From NCBI GenBank assembly GCA_036558005.1, contig DATBGO010000014.1, positions 1-64,000 on the forward strand: a stretch of DNA of 64,000 nt, given 5' to 3'. This DNA comes from DATBGO01 sp036558005. Its GTDB lineage: Bacteria; Actinomycetota; Actinomycetes; Streptosporangiales; Streptosporangiaceae. How positions within the stretch are numbered: the first letter of the stretch is position 1; every line of letters begins with the position of its first letter. Below are positions 16,257-23,754 of this stretch, in pieces. Both the position numbers and the translations under genes were made by a program. The notes beneath the pieces were generated by a model. That model was given only the letters and a program-made list of their open reading frames with translations. It searched no databases and was not told where the DNA came from.

Positions 16257-17204
16257 GTGTACTCGGCCGGGCCGCCCGGCGCTGACCAGGGCGGCGGACC
16301 GCTGCGGCTCGCGGTCGCGGGCAGCCGCGTCTTCGACGGGTCGTCGGCCTGCGCGCTCGACCCGCAGCTGCGGGTCTACCTGTCTGACATGATCCGCCCC
16401 TATCAGCTCGCGCTGCGCGAGGACCTGCTGGCGGCCGGTGCCGGGCAGTGCTACGGCGAGATGGCCGGCGCGCTGCTGGCGCAGCTGCCGCCCGGCAGCC
16501 CGCCGGCCGACCTGGTGGTGATGGCGTTCGCGGTCTCCGATGTCATCCCCGGCCGGTCCACCGCCGCGCACCTGGCGCAGCTGTGCCCGGGCAGCCCGGC
16601 CGCGTTCGCGGTGTGCGACCAGGGCACCGCGGCACCGTTCACCGCGCTCCGGCTGATCCGCGAGTACGCCAGGTCAGGCAGCTGCCAGCGGGCCCTGCTG
16701 GTGGTGGTCGAGCAGGCGGCCATGCATTACGAGCTGGCCGCGCCCGCGCCGGTCCCGGACCAGCACGCGGCCGTCGCGCTGTGGTGCGGCGGCACCGGCC
16801 CCGGCCAGCTGGCGGCGGTCTGGCAGCAGGCGGGCCTGGCCCCGGGGCAGGCGGCCAGCCTGCTCGCCAGCCAGGTCGCCGAGCTCTGCGCGGGCCGGGA
16901 CGAGGTGACCCTGGTGACGGGCAGCGGGCTGGCCGCGGCCGGGCTGGCGGCCGGGCTCGGCGGCGCCGTGCGGCTGCGCGCCGCGGCGCCCGGCCAGCCG
17001 CTGACCGGCCCGTGGGCCGCGCTGGCCGCCGGGCTGCCCGGGTGGGCCGCGGCCGGGCAGCGGGTGCTGGTCGCGGACTACGACCCGGTTCTCGGCTACC
17101 TATGCGTCAGCGCCCTGGACGTCGGCGCCGGTCAGGCAAACGGCGGAGGTCAAGATTGCCCGGCATCTGTCTGCTCGCGATCGGCGCGCACCCCGACGAC
17201 ATAG
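16257..17204 (+). CDS. KAS III-like pseudoenzyme lacking the catalytic triad
   Basis: A 315-residue protein whose first half aligns with the cluster KAS III: AFAVCDQGTAAPFTAL here against AFTVTHQACATGLLAV there. The catalytic Cys position is Thr124, the His region reads VTLVTGSGLAA with no His, and the third site reads PLTGPWAAL. All three catalytic residues are therefore absent. It may dimerise with the active KAS III-like protein or hold the ACP, like a chain-length factor, but that is inference. GTG 16257 lies four bases after the ACP 3 stop. The 3' end overlaps the deacetylase start by 49 bases, which is long for this cluster; the C-terminal 16 residues may be dispensable. Confidence 0.7.
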   Translation: MYSAGPPGADQGGGPLRLAVAGSRVFDGSSACALDPQLRVYLSDMIRPYQLALREDLLAAGAGQCYGEMAGALLAQLPPGSPPADLVVMAFAVSDVIPGRSTAAHLAQLCPGSPAAFAVCDQGTAAPFTALRLIREYARSGSCQRALLVVVEQAAMHYELAAPAPVPDQHAAVALWCGGTGPGQLAAVWQQAGLAPGQAASLLASQVAELCAGRDEVTLVTGSGLAAAGLAAGLGGAVRLRAAAPGQPLTGPWAALAAGLPGWAAAGQRVLVADYDPVLGYLCVSALDVGAGQANGGGQDCPASVCSRSARTPTT

Positions 17205-18445
17205 AGATCGGCGCCGCCGCCCTCATCAGCAAGGCTGTCAGCCTCGGCATCACGACCTACTTCCTGATCCTCAGTGATGACGGCGGCGAGCGGGCCGCCC
17301 GGCGGGCCGAGGCGGCCCGGGCCGCGGCCGTGCTGGGGGTGCCGGCCGGCCGGGTGCTGTTCGCCGGGCTGCGCGACGGGCGGCTGCGGGCCGACCGCGG
17401 CTCGGTGAGCCGGGTCAGGGAGCTGGCGCTGGCCAGGGAGGTCAGCCCGCAGCTGATCGTCACCCACACCACCGCCGACAGCCACAACGACCATGTCGAG
17501 GCGAGCCGGATAGCGCACGCGGCCTTCAGGGAGTGCGTGTTCCTGCAGTTCTCGGTGCACCTGTCGGGGGAGCGGGAGACGTTCGCGCCCAGGGTCTTCG
17601 TCGAGGTGTCCGGCGGCAGGCTGGAGCGGAAGTCCAGGGCGCTGGCGGTGCACGACTCGCAGCGGTCCCGGCTGGAGCGCCGCGACCTGGCCCGGTACGA
17701 GCAGCGGCTCGGACTGCCCGCGGGGATGGACCGGGCCGAGGCCTTCGAGGTCAGCGTGCAGGATGGGGCCGAGGACCGGTTCGAGCAGATCATCTCGCTC
17801 AGCGAGTCGCCGTTTCACCGGTTCTGGGGCCGGATCCTGCGCGCCCGCGAGGCGACGCTGTTCTATGAGGCCTATACCGTGCCCGGCGCGCCGATCGACT
17901 GGCCCACCAGCCACGCCAACGCCGGCCGCGACCAGCTGCGGCAGGCGTTCCGTGACCAGTGGCTGCCGCGCTCGCCGCTGCGGGAGACGCCCTCCAGCAG
18001 CCCGGCGCTGCAGCAGATCCTGGAGTGCCAGAGCGTGATCCTGGCCGGCGGCGCGGTCAGCAACCTGGTGACCAGGGACCTGTACAACCGGTTCCGCAGC
18101 ACGCTGTGGGCGGTGGACTACGAGATGCCCCGGCTGGAGCCCGCCTTCCTGTACAACCGGTCGACTGGGCAGCGTTACTACCCCGAGTACGACCAGCGCC
18201 GGAACGTGGCCAGGGACTACGGCGTCATCGCGCGGGTGGCCAGCCCCTACGCCCAGGGTGAGCACGTCGTCTGCGCGGCGGGCGCGACGGGCCTCGGCAC
18301 CCGGGTGGCGCTTGAGTTCCTGTCCGATCCCGGCTCCCGGCGCGGCATCGCCAGCAAGTTCGAGACCAGCGGGAACGTCCAGCTCGCCTTCTCGGTGAAG
18401 GCGAGCACCGGCAAGATCAAGATCCTGGATGTGCGCGATGACTGA
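17156..18445 (+). CDS. PIG-L family deacetylase with extra C-terminal domain
   Basis: About 429 residues. The first 200 or so form a PIG-L (LmbE) domain with the zinc motif GAHPDDIEIG near residue 10 and the second metal site SHNDHVEASRIAH; these enzymes remove N-acetyl groups from GlcNAc-type sugars. The remaining part, from about residue 270, is a separate domain I do not recognise, beginning VILAGGAVSNLVTRDLYNRF and containing GEHVVCAAGATGLGTRVALEFL. The start is a TTG at 17156, six bases after GGAGG; no ATG or GTG sits in frame before the AHPDD motif within a plausible distance. It is followed by the formyltransferase with an eight-base overlap. Confidence 0.83.
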   Translation: MPGICLLAIGAHPDDIEIGAAALISKAVSLGITTYFLILSDDGGERAARRAEAARAAAVLGVPAGRVLFAGLRDGRLRADRGSVSRVRELALAREVSPQLIVTHTTADSHNDHVEASRIAHAAFRECVFLQFSVHLSGERETFAPRVFVEVSGGRLERKSRALAVHDSQRSRLERRDLARYEQRLGLPAGMDRAEAFEVSVQDGAEDRFEQIISLSESPFHRFWGRILRAREATLFYEAYTVPGAPIDWPTSHANAGRDQLRQAFRDQWLPRSPLRETPSSSPALQQILECQSVILAGGAVSNLVTRDLYNRFRSTLWAVDYEMPRLEPAFLYNRSTGQRYYPEYDQRRNVARDYGVIARVASPYAQGEHVVCAAGATGLGTRVALEFLSDPGSRRGIASKFETSGNVQLAFSVKASTGKIKILDVRDD

Positions 18446-19343
18446 TCCGGCGGGTGACCGGCCAGCGCGGCTGGTCCTGGTGAGCGGGCACGAATTCGGC
18501 CTGCGGGCGTTTCAGGGCGTCTTCTCCTCGGCGGCGTTCCTGGCCGGGCAGGTCGAGGTGCCGCTGATGATCGGGCTGGACCGCGGGCACGCGGCGGCCA
18601 CCGTCGGGTACCGGCCGCTGGCCGGGCTGGCGGCCGAGCAGCGGGTGGCGCACGTCGACACCGCCGACGGCCGGCTGACCTCGCTGGCCGGCCGGATCCG
18701 GGCCGCCTGCCCCGACTACATCCTGGTCATCGGCTGGTCGCGGCTGCTGCCGGAGGAGATCTTGTCGATCCCGGCGCAGGTCACCGGCGGCGGGCCGGGC
18801 CGGTGCGGCTGCATCGGCATGCATCCCACCCGGCTGCCCGTGGGCCGCGGCCAGGCGCCGATCCCGTGGACGATCATCAAGGGCTGCGCCAGCACCGCGC
18901 TGAGCGTGTTCTTCCTGGAGGCCGGCCCGGATTCCGGCCCGGTCATCGCCCAGTACGGCCTGGACGTGCGGCCGCGGGAGACGGCGGCGTCGCTGTTCTA
19001 CCGGGTCGCGGCGGCGCACTTCACCGCGGGCGAGCAGCTGGCCGGCCAGCTGGCGGCCCGCGAGGTCCCCGCGGTGACCCAGGATCAGGCGCTGGCCAGC
19101 CGGTGGCCGAAGCGCCGGCCCGCCGATGGCGAGATCCGGCCGGAGATGACCGGGGCGCAGATCGACGCGCTGGTCCGGGCGCTGCTGGGGCCCTACCCGC
19201 GGGCGTTCGTGGTCAGCTGCGGGCAGCGGCGGCCGGTCGGCCGGGTCTGGCCGGGCAGCTGCCCGCCCGCGCCAGGCCCGGCCGGCGACTGGATCGGCTA
19301 TGAATGCAGTGATGGCAAGGTCTACCTGCACAGTGAGTGCTGA
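18438..19343 (+). CDS. Formyltransferase family protein (sugar or amine N-formylation)
   Basis: A 301-residue protein of the PF00551 formyltransferase fold. The active-site region reads CIGMHPTRLPVGRGQAPIPWTIIKG, with the catalytic His and the family's LPxxRGxxPIPW pattern; the catalytic Asp is in EAGPDSGPVIAQ. The Asn normally two residues before His is Gly, as in several non-tRNA members. It would use 10-formyl-tetrahydrofolate to formylate an amine. Coming right after the PIG-L deacetylase (eight-base overlap), the natural substrate is an amino group freed on the sugar. ATG 18438 is chosen; ATG 18429 is in frame and also possible. Confidence 0.82.
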   Translation: MTDPAGDRPARLVLVSGHEFGLRAFQGVFSSAAFLAGQVEVPLMIGLDRGHAAATVGYRPLAGLAAEQRVAHVDTADGRLTSLAGRIRAACPDYILVIGWSRLLPEEILSIPAQVTGGGPGRCGCIGMHPTRLPVGRGQAPIPWTIIKGCASTALSVFFLEAGPDSGPVIAQYGLDVRPRETAASLFYRVAAAHFTAGEQLAGQLAAREVPAVTQDQALASRWPKRRPADGEIRPEMTGAQIDALVRALLGPYPRAFVVSCGQRRPVGRVWPGSCPPAPGPAGDWIGYECSDGKVYLHSEC

Positions 19344-20022
19344 CCGGGTTGAGGTCTGGCTGATCAGGGCCGATCTGCCCGGCCCGGACGCGGCCCGGCT
19401 CGAGCGGCTGCTCGATCCCGGCGAGCTGGCCCGGGCCGCCAGCTACGACCAGGGCAGCGACCGGCGCTGCTACATCGCCGCGCACGGCGCGGCGCGGGTC
19501 ATCATCGGCGGCCAGCTCGGCGTGCCGCCCGGTCAGCTGAGCTGGCGGTACGGCCCGCAGGGCAAGCCGGAGCTGGCCGGCGCCCAGGCCGGCCTCCAGG
19601 TCAGCCTGTCGCATTCGGGCGACCTCGCCGCGCTGGCGCTGGCCCGGACCCGGCGGGTCGGGGTGGACGTGCAGGTGCTGCCCGCGGCCGCCGACGCGAT
19701 CCGGATGGCCAGGCGGTTCTACCCGCGGGCCGAAACCGACCTGATCCTGGCCGCCGCGGGCCCGGGGGAGCAGGCGGCCTGCTTCACCCGGCTGTGGGTC
19801 AGGAAGGAGGCCTGCGTGAAGGTGACCGGCGGGCGGCTGATGCCGGGCCTGCAGCTGGCCGTGGCCGGGCCTGACCCGGTGCTGGTCAGCGACCCCGGCG
19901 GCCCGGTGCCCGGCAGCTACCTGGTCCGCGACGTCGCCGCGCCGGAGGGTTACCGGGCGGCGGTGGCCGCCGAGGGCGCGCGGCCCTACCAGGTCAGCGC
20001 CCGCTGGTGGGCGGGGGAGTAG
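19333..20022 (+). CDS. 4'-phosphopantetheinyl transferase, Sfp type
   Basis: A 229-residue PPTase with the two family signatures: RRVGVDVQVL (metal-binding GxD) and FTRLWVRKEACVKVTG (WxRKEAxxK). It converts apo-ACPs to their holo form using CoA and presumably serves the three ACPs of this cluster. GTG 19333 gives an 11-base overlap with the formyltransferase and begins just before the domain (VEVWLIRADLPG); in-frame ATGs at 19300 and 19312 are alternatives. Its 3' end overlaps the convergent peptidase gene by 29 bases, closing the cluster on the right. Confidence 0.88.
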   Translation: MSADRVEVWLIRADLPGPDAARLERLLDPGELARAASYDQGSDRRCYIAAHGAARVIIGGQLGVPPGQLSWRYGPQGKPELAGAQAGLQVSLSHSGDLAALALARTRRVGVDVQVLPAAADAIRMARRFYPRAETDLILAAAGPGEQAACFTRLWVRKEACVKVTGGRLMPGLQLAVAGPDPVLVSDPGGPVPGSYLVRDVAAPEGYRAAVAAEGARPYQVSARWWAGE

Positions 20023-21079
20023 CCGCCAGCACCCCGGCGGCGGCGCAGGCGTCCAGCACCCGGCGGTGCGGGACCGCGTGCCTGACCCGGCCGTGGCGGC
20101 CGGTCATCGTGACCGCCATGAACAGCGAGTTGAGTATCGCCTCCTCGGCGCAGTCGGCGCTCGCCCGGAACAGCGGCTCCAGCCCGGCCTCGGCGATCAC
20201 CGGCCCGCCGGGCGACGCGGTGCTGAACGCGAGCGCGTAGTCGCCGCTGCCGCCGGCCAGGTCTGACCCGGTCCTGGCCAGCGCCGCCAGGGCCCGGCGG
20301 GCGATCCGGCGCAGCTGGCGGGCATCGGCGGCGGCGTCCGTCGCGACCACGATGACGCAGCTGTTGCCGGCCTGCTCGCCGCTGTCCTGGCCGGCCTGGC
20401 CGAGGCCGGCCAGCGCCGCCTGCGCCGGGACCGGCACGCCCGACACCCGCAGCGTGCCGGAGAAGTTCGCCTGGACCAGGGCGGCGATGGTGAGCGGCCC
20501 GCCGCGGCGGCGGGGCAGCATCCGGGACGAGGTCCCGATGCCCGCCTTGAAGCCCAGCGCGCCGGTGCCGGTGCCCGCGCCCACCGCGCCCTCGGCGACC
20601 GGGCCGCCGGCCGCTCCGGCCAGCGCCGCGTGCACGTGCCCGGCGGTCACCGGCCGGGCCCTGATGTCGGAAAGGAAGCCGTCGTTGGTCTCGCCGACCA
20701 CCGGGTTGACCGACTGCACCGCCTCGTGCCCGGGCAGCCCGAGCACGTACCCGACCAGCGCGTCGGCGGCCCGGAACGCGCTCAGCGTCGCGGTCAGCAG
20801 CACCGGGGTCTCGATCACGCCCAGCTCGGCGATCTGGGTCGCGCCGATGAACTTGCCGTAGCCGTTGCCGACCGCCAGCGCGGCCGGCAGCGCGGCGCCC
20901 GCCGTCAGCAGCCCGGCGGGCACCACCGCGGTGACCCCGGTCCTGATGTCACTGCCCTCGATCAGCGTGGCGTGCCCGACCCGCACCCCGGGCACGTCGG
21001 TGAGCGCGTTGACCGGGCCAGGAGCCAGGTCACCGATGACGATGCCCAGGTCCCTGGCCCGGGCAGGCTGCTGCCGCAT
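19994..21079 (-). CDS. P1 family peptidase (DmpA-like, N-terminal nucleophile)
   Basis: A 361-residue member of the DmpA/P1 peptidase family, which self-cleaves to expose an N-terminal Ser nucleophile. The N-terminus has GPVNALTDVPGVRVGHATL and the processing site is GNSCVIVVATDA, with Ser as the likely new N-terminus. The segment VNPVVGETNDGFLSD is also typical. These enzymes act as beta-peptide or D-aminopeptidases; substrate here unknown. It lies downstream of the VOC gene on the same strand and probably does not belong to the biosynthetic cluster, although their 3' ends overlap by 29 bases. Confidence 0.88.
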   Translation of the reverse strand: MRQQPARARDLGIVIGDLAPGPVNALTDVPGVRVGHATLIEGSDIRTGVTAVVPAGLLTAGAALPAALAVGNGYGKFIGATQIAELGVIETPVLLTATLSAFRAADALVGYVLGLPGHEAVQSVNPVVGETNDGFLSDIRARPVTAGHVHAALAGAAGGPVAEGAVGAGTGTGALGFKAGIGTSSRMLPRRRGGPLTIAALVQANFSGTLRVSGVPVPAQAALAGLGQAGQDSGEQAGNSCVIVVATDAAADARQLRRIARRALAALARTGSDLAGGSGDYALAFSTASPGGPVIAEAGLEPLFRASADCAEEAILNSLFMAVTMTGRHGRVRHAVPHRRVLDACAAAGVLAATPPPTSGR

Positions 21080-21121
21080 AGCGGTAGTCTGCCCGGGCCG
21101 GCGCCCGCGGCGCGGCCGGTC

Positions 21122-21556
21122 CTAGCCGGCCGGCGCGGTCAGCTCGAGCTGCACCCCGTCGGGGTCCTCGAACGGCAGCACGGCGATGCCGAACGAGGGC
21201 AGCGCGGTGATCTCGCCGTGCGGCACGCCCTGCTCGTCGAACAGCGCCACCGCCTGGTCCAGGTCAGCCTGGCCGGGCACGGCGAAGCTCAGGTGATCGA
21301 GGCCGACCCGGTCCGGGCTGAACCGGTCCCCGGCCGGCGCCATCGGCCGCAGGCCCAGCAGCAGGCTGCCGCGGATCATCACCACGCCGCCAAAAAGGAT
21401 CTTGAACGTCTCGGCCGCGGCCGGGTCGTCGGGCGGCGGCGACTCGACCGCCACCTCGAAGCCCAGCAGGCTGGTGTAGAACTGGCGGCTGCGCTCCAGG
21501 TCGGTCACGGTCAGCCGGACGTGGTGAATGTCTCCCGCGGGAATCTGCCCTGGCAC
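21122..21556 (-). CDS. VOC family (glyoxalase/dioxygenase fold) protein
   Basis: A 144-residue two-module VOC protein: DIHHVRLTVTDLERSRQFYTSLLGFEVAVESP in the first half and LDHLSFAVPGQADLDQAVALFDEQGV in the second, ending LPFEDPDGVQLELTAPAG. Metal ligands of the family (His near the start of each half, Glu near the end) are present. Such proteins isomerise or ring-open small substrates or bind drugs; no specific role can be assigned. GTG 21556 is preferred because GGGAGGGAG lies just upstream; upstream in-frame codons are low-complexity. It is followed after 42 bases by the peptidase gene. Confidence 0.8.
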   Translation of the reverse strand: MPGQIPAGDIHHVRLTVTDLERSRQFYTSLLGFEVAVESPPPDDPAAAETFKILFGGVVMIRGSLLLGLRPMAPAGDRFSPDRVGLDHLSFAVPGQADLDQAVALFDEQGVPHGEITALPSFGIAVLPFEDPDGVQLELTAPAG

Positions 21557-21789
21557 CGTCGCTCCCTCCCGCGCCGGGCCCGGCGCGTGTCCCTGCACAC
21601 AGCATGGTCCCGGGCCGGCCCCTGCCGTGGCATATCGGGAGTTTGTCACCCGCGCGCGACGTGGCGTTCAAAAACCGCCGATACACCCGCGACCGTGACG
21701 ATCCATGTCGGCTGAGCCGGGCCTGGCGGCGTAAAGGCGGCCAGGGCGCCTTTACCGGTTCGCGGTATGGCGGGCCGGAAATGGACGTC
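21557..21789. other. Gene-free stretch left of the structured RNA
   Basis: Left part of a 556-base region without conventional genes (21557-22112). It holds the upstream region of the VOC gene, with that gene's ribosome-binding site at its left edge. I see no other element in it. The structured RNA locus starts to its right. Confidence 0.5.
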
Positions 21790-21818
21790 TTGACGGCGCA
21801 TGCCCGGCCATCTAGCGT
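21790..21818 (+). promoter_or_regulatory. Sigma-70-type promoter, TTGACG-17-TAGCGT, for the orphan RNA
   Basis: TTGACG at 21790-21795 and TAGCGT at 21813-21818 with 17 bases between them, identical in both hexamers and spacing to the promoter at 7864-7892. The predicted start is near 21825. Confidence 0.7.
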
Positions 21819-21876
21819 CCACGAAAGATGCATATTCTGCATCGAGCCATCGGGCTGACGCAGGGGAGGTGACACG

Positions 21877-21912
21877 ATGAGGCTGCCTCCGGAGACCCCA
21901 GGCGCGCTGTAG
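21877..21912 (+). CDS. 11-residue micro-ORF in the structured RNA
   Basis: ATG to TAG encodes MRLPPETPGAL. It has one of the strongest ribosome-binding sites in the window, GGGGAGGTGA ending six bases before the ATG. The stop codon is inside a small hairpin and further stems follow at once. Leader peptides with consecutive prolines can stall ribosomes, so translation could control folding of the RNA. There is no gene downstream on this strand to regulate. Codon evidence is minimal at this size; the claim rests on the initiation signal and position. Confidence 0.45.
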   Translation: MRLPPETPGAL

Positions 21913-22037
21913 CGCCAGGCTGCAGGTGACCTGCAGCAGAGCGTCAGGGGGCGGCGCTTGCTGTCCCCTGACCGCTGCCGGAAAGGCGGCCTGGGAATGG
22001 CAGCGGAAGCCCGCCAGGCAAAACACAAGATCCATTT

Positions 22038-22079
22038 AACGGCTAAGGCGCGCCCCGGCCGGGGCGCGCCTTAGCCGTT
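22038..22079. terminator. Perfect 42-base palindrome, bidirectional terminator
   Basis: Two 21-base arms with no loop (AACGGCTAAGGCGCGCCCC... and its exact complement). It sits at the 3' end of the orphan RNA and 34 bases beyond the stop of the leftward DivIVA-like gene, so it can end both transcripts. Confidence 0.8.
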
Positions 22080-22112
22080 GCGGGCCTGGCGGCAATTACC
22101 GCCGTGCCCGGA

Positions 22113-23513
22113 TTACTGGGTCCACCACTCCTCGTCGCCGTCGGCCTGCTTGGCCGGGGCCTGCTTGGCCGCGGTCACGGTGCCACCCGGCGCCTTGCTG
22201 TCGGCGGCCGCGGTGGCGTGCTGGCCGGCTCCGCCGCCAGCGGCGGACCTGGGCGGCTGAGCGGACGCGCCGTTGCCGCCGCGGGGCGGGCTGTCGGACT
22301 GCGGCGCGGCGGTGACCGCCTTGGCGGCCGGCGCCTGCACCGCGGCGGCGGGCTTGAGCGCGTCGGCCAGGCCGGGCATCTGCCCGCCCAGCAGCTGGCT
22401 GATCTGGGTCAGGTGAGCGGCGACGCTCTCCTTCTGCTTGTTCAGCTCGTCCACGTGCCGCTGCGCGGCGCTGCGGTGCCGCTCGGCTTCGGACTTGGTG
22501 TCGGTGAGCAGCTGCTCAGCCTGGCTCTTGGCCTGCGCGACGATCTGGTCGGCGTTCTTCTTGGCGTTGCTGACCAGCTGCCGGGAGTGCTGGTCGGCGT
22601 CCCGCCTGGTCTGCTCGGCCTGGGCGCTGGCCTTCGCGGCCCGCTGCTCGGCGGTCGCCGCGCGCTGCTCGGCCTCGGAGACCAGCTTCTGGGTGGCGGC
22701 CTGCGCCGCGGCCAGCCGCTCGGCCTCCTGCCGCTCGGCCTCCTCCCGCCGGGACGCGAGCTGGATGTCGAACTCCGCCTCGGCCTGGGCCCGCTGTGCC
22801 TCGCTCTCCTCCAGGATCCGCTGGGCCTGGCTGCGCATCTCGTCGGCCTGGCGCTTGGAGGTGGTCAGGATCTCGTCCCGCTCCCGCTTGGAGGAGGCCT
22901 TCAGCTGCGCGACTTCCCGCTCGGTGGTGGTGCGGAGCTTGGCGATGTCCCGCTCGACCGCGGCCCGCTTCTCGGCGGTCTCGTGGTCGGCGGTGGCGCG
23001 CAGCTTGGCCGCCTCGCGCTCGGTGGTCGAGGTCAGCTCGTCCGCCTCACGCCGGGCGCTGGTCCTGATCCCGTCGGCCTCGCGCTCGGCCGAGGCGCGC
23101 TGGTCGTCGGTCTCGCGCTTGGCGTTGGCGCGCAGCTCGGCCGCCTCGTTCTCGGCCGCGGCGCGCAGCTCGGCCGCCTCCACCTTGGCGGTGGCACCGA
23201 ACTCGTTGGCCGCCGAGCGCGCCTCGCCGAGGATCTCGGTGGCCTGCTCCTCGGCGAGCCTGAGCAGCTGCTCGATCCTGGAGCCGAGCCCGGAGTACGT
23301 CGGGCGCTCCTGCTCCTGGATCTGGCGGTGCGCCTCAGCCAGCTCCCTGTGCAGCGCCTGGACCTGGTCACGGTGCTGGCGCACCTCGCCATCGAGCTGC
23401 TTGAGGTGCTCGTTGACCTGGTGCGGGTCATAGCCGCGCATGACCCTCGCGAAGTCGCGTTGCGGGGTTTCCTCGAAGAAATTGCTGAGCTGAGCATCGA
23501 TGTCGGGCTGCAT
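22113..23513 (-). CDS. DivIVA/Scy/FilP-like coiled-coil cytoskeletal protein
   Basis: About 466 residues. The start (DIDAQLSNFFEETPQRDFARVMRGYDPHQVNEHLKQLDGEV) is a DivIVA-like N-terminal domain with the RGYD motif. Residues about 70-360 are a continuous coiled coil full of Glu-Ala-Glu and Arg-Ala repeats near the 11-residue register of actinobacterial polarity proteins, including many [ER]REA[DE]-type units. A disordered Ala/Pro tail ends DEEWWTQ. It probably organises the cell pole or hyphal tip. ATG 23513 has AGGCGAC just before it; an in-frame GTG at 23552 has no ribosome-binding site. Gene copy appears single and is followed by the palindromic terminator. Confidence 0.82.
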   Translation of the reverse strand: MQPDIDAQLSNFFEETPQRDFARVMRGYDPHQVNEHLKQLDGEVRQHRDQVQALHRELAEAHRQIQEQERPTYSGLGSRIEQLLRLAEEQATEILGEARSAANEFGATAKVEAAELRAAAENEAAELRANAKRETDDQRASAEREADGIRTSARREADELTSTTEREAAKLRATADHETAEKRAAVERDIAKLRTTTEREVAQLKASSKRERDEILTTSKRQADEMRSQAQRILEESEAQRAQAEAEFDIQLASRREEAERQEAERLAAAQAATQKLVSEAEQRAATAEQRAAKASAQAEQTRRDADQHSRQLVSNAKKNADQIVAQAKSQAEQLLTDTKSEAERHRSAAQRHVDELNKQKESVAAHLTQISQLLGGQMPGLADALKPAAAVQAPAAKAVTAAPQSDSPPRGGNGASAQPPRSAAGGGAGQHATAAADSKAPGGTVTAAKQAPAKQADGDEEWWTQ

Positions 23514-23754
23514 GTCGCCTAATCCTGTGTAGACCGGGGGAGGGATACGCACGCCCGGGCGCTGGTCCCGCGTCCGCCGGCCGACCGCCGCGGGGTGCTC
23601 CCCGCGTCAGCCCGGCCAGCACGCAAGCGCACACGCCCGGTGCCTAGGCAGCGTACTCCCCCGATGAGTGGTTGGCGGCACGTTCGCGCTCGCTCATGCG
23701 GTACATCCGCTTTTCTGGGTAAATGAAAGGGTTCAGCAAAGCCGATGTCGTGAC

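Larger units (their letters stand above)
21825..22079 (+). ncRNA. Candidate structured small RNA with micro-ORF and terminator
   Basis: A transcript of about 255 nt is implied by a consensus promoter on the left and a perfect palindromic terminator on the right, with no downstream gene on this strand for two kilobases. Stems seen in order: GATGCA/TGCATC (21827-21843), GGCGC/GCGCC (21901-21916, over the micro-ORF stop), GCTGCAGGT/ACCTGCAGC (21919-21937), TCAGGGG/CCCCTGA (21944-21971), CCGCTGCC/GGCAGCGG (21972-22006) and the 21-bp terminator stem. It includes a strongly initiated 11-codon ORF, so it may be an attenuator-like leader left without a gene, a dual-function RNA or a trans-acting sRNA. 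It matches no RNA family I know. Confidence 0.5.

Noticed and set aside
20066..21715. Long plus-strand frame opposite the P1 peptidase and VOC genes
   Set aside because: Low-complexity Arg/Gly/Pro/Ala translation without motifs; the minus-strand proteins have clear family signatures.
22104..23522. 472-codon plus-strand frame opposite the DivIVA-like gene, full of Leu-Gly-Gly repeats
   Set aside because: The repeats mirror the coiled-coil codons of the opposite strand; no membrane or repeat family fits.
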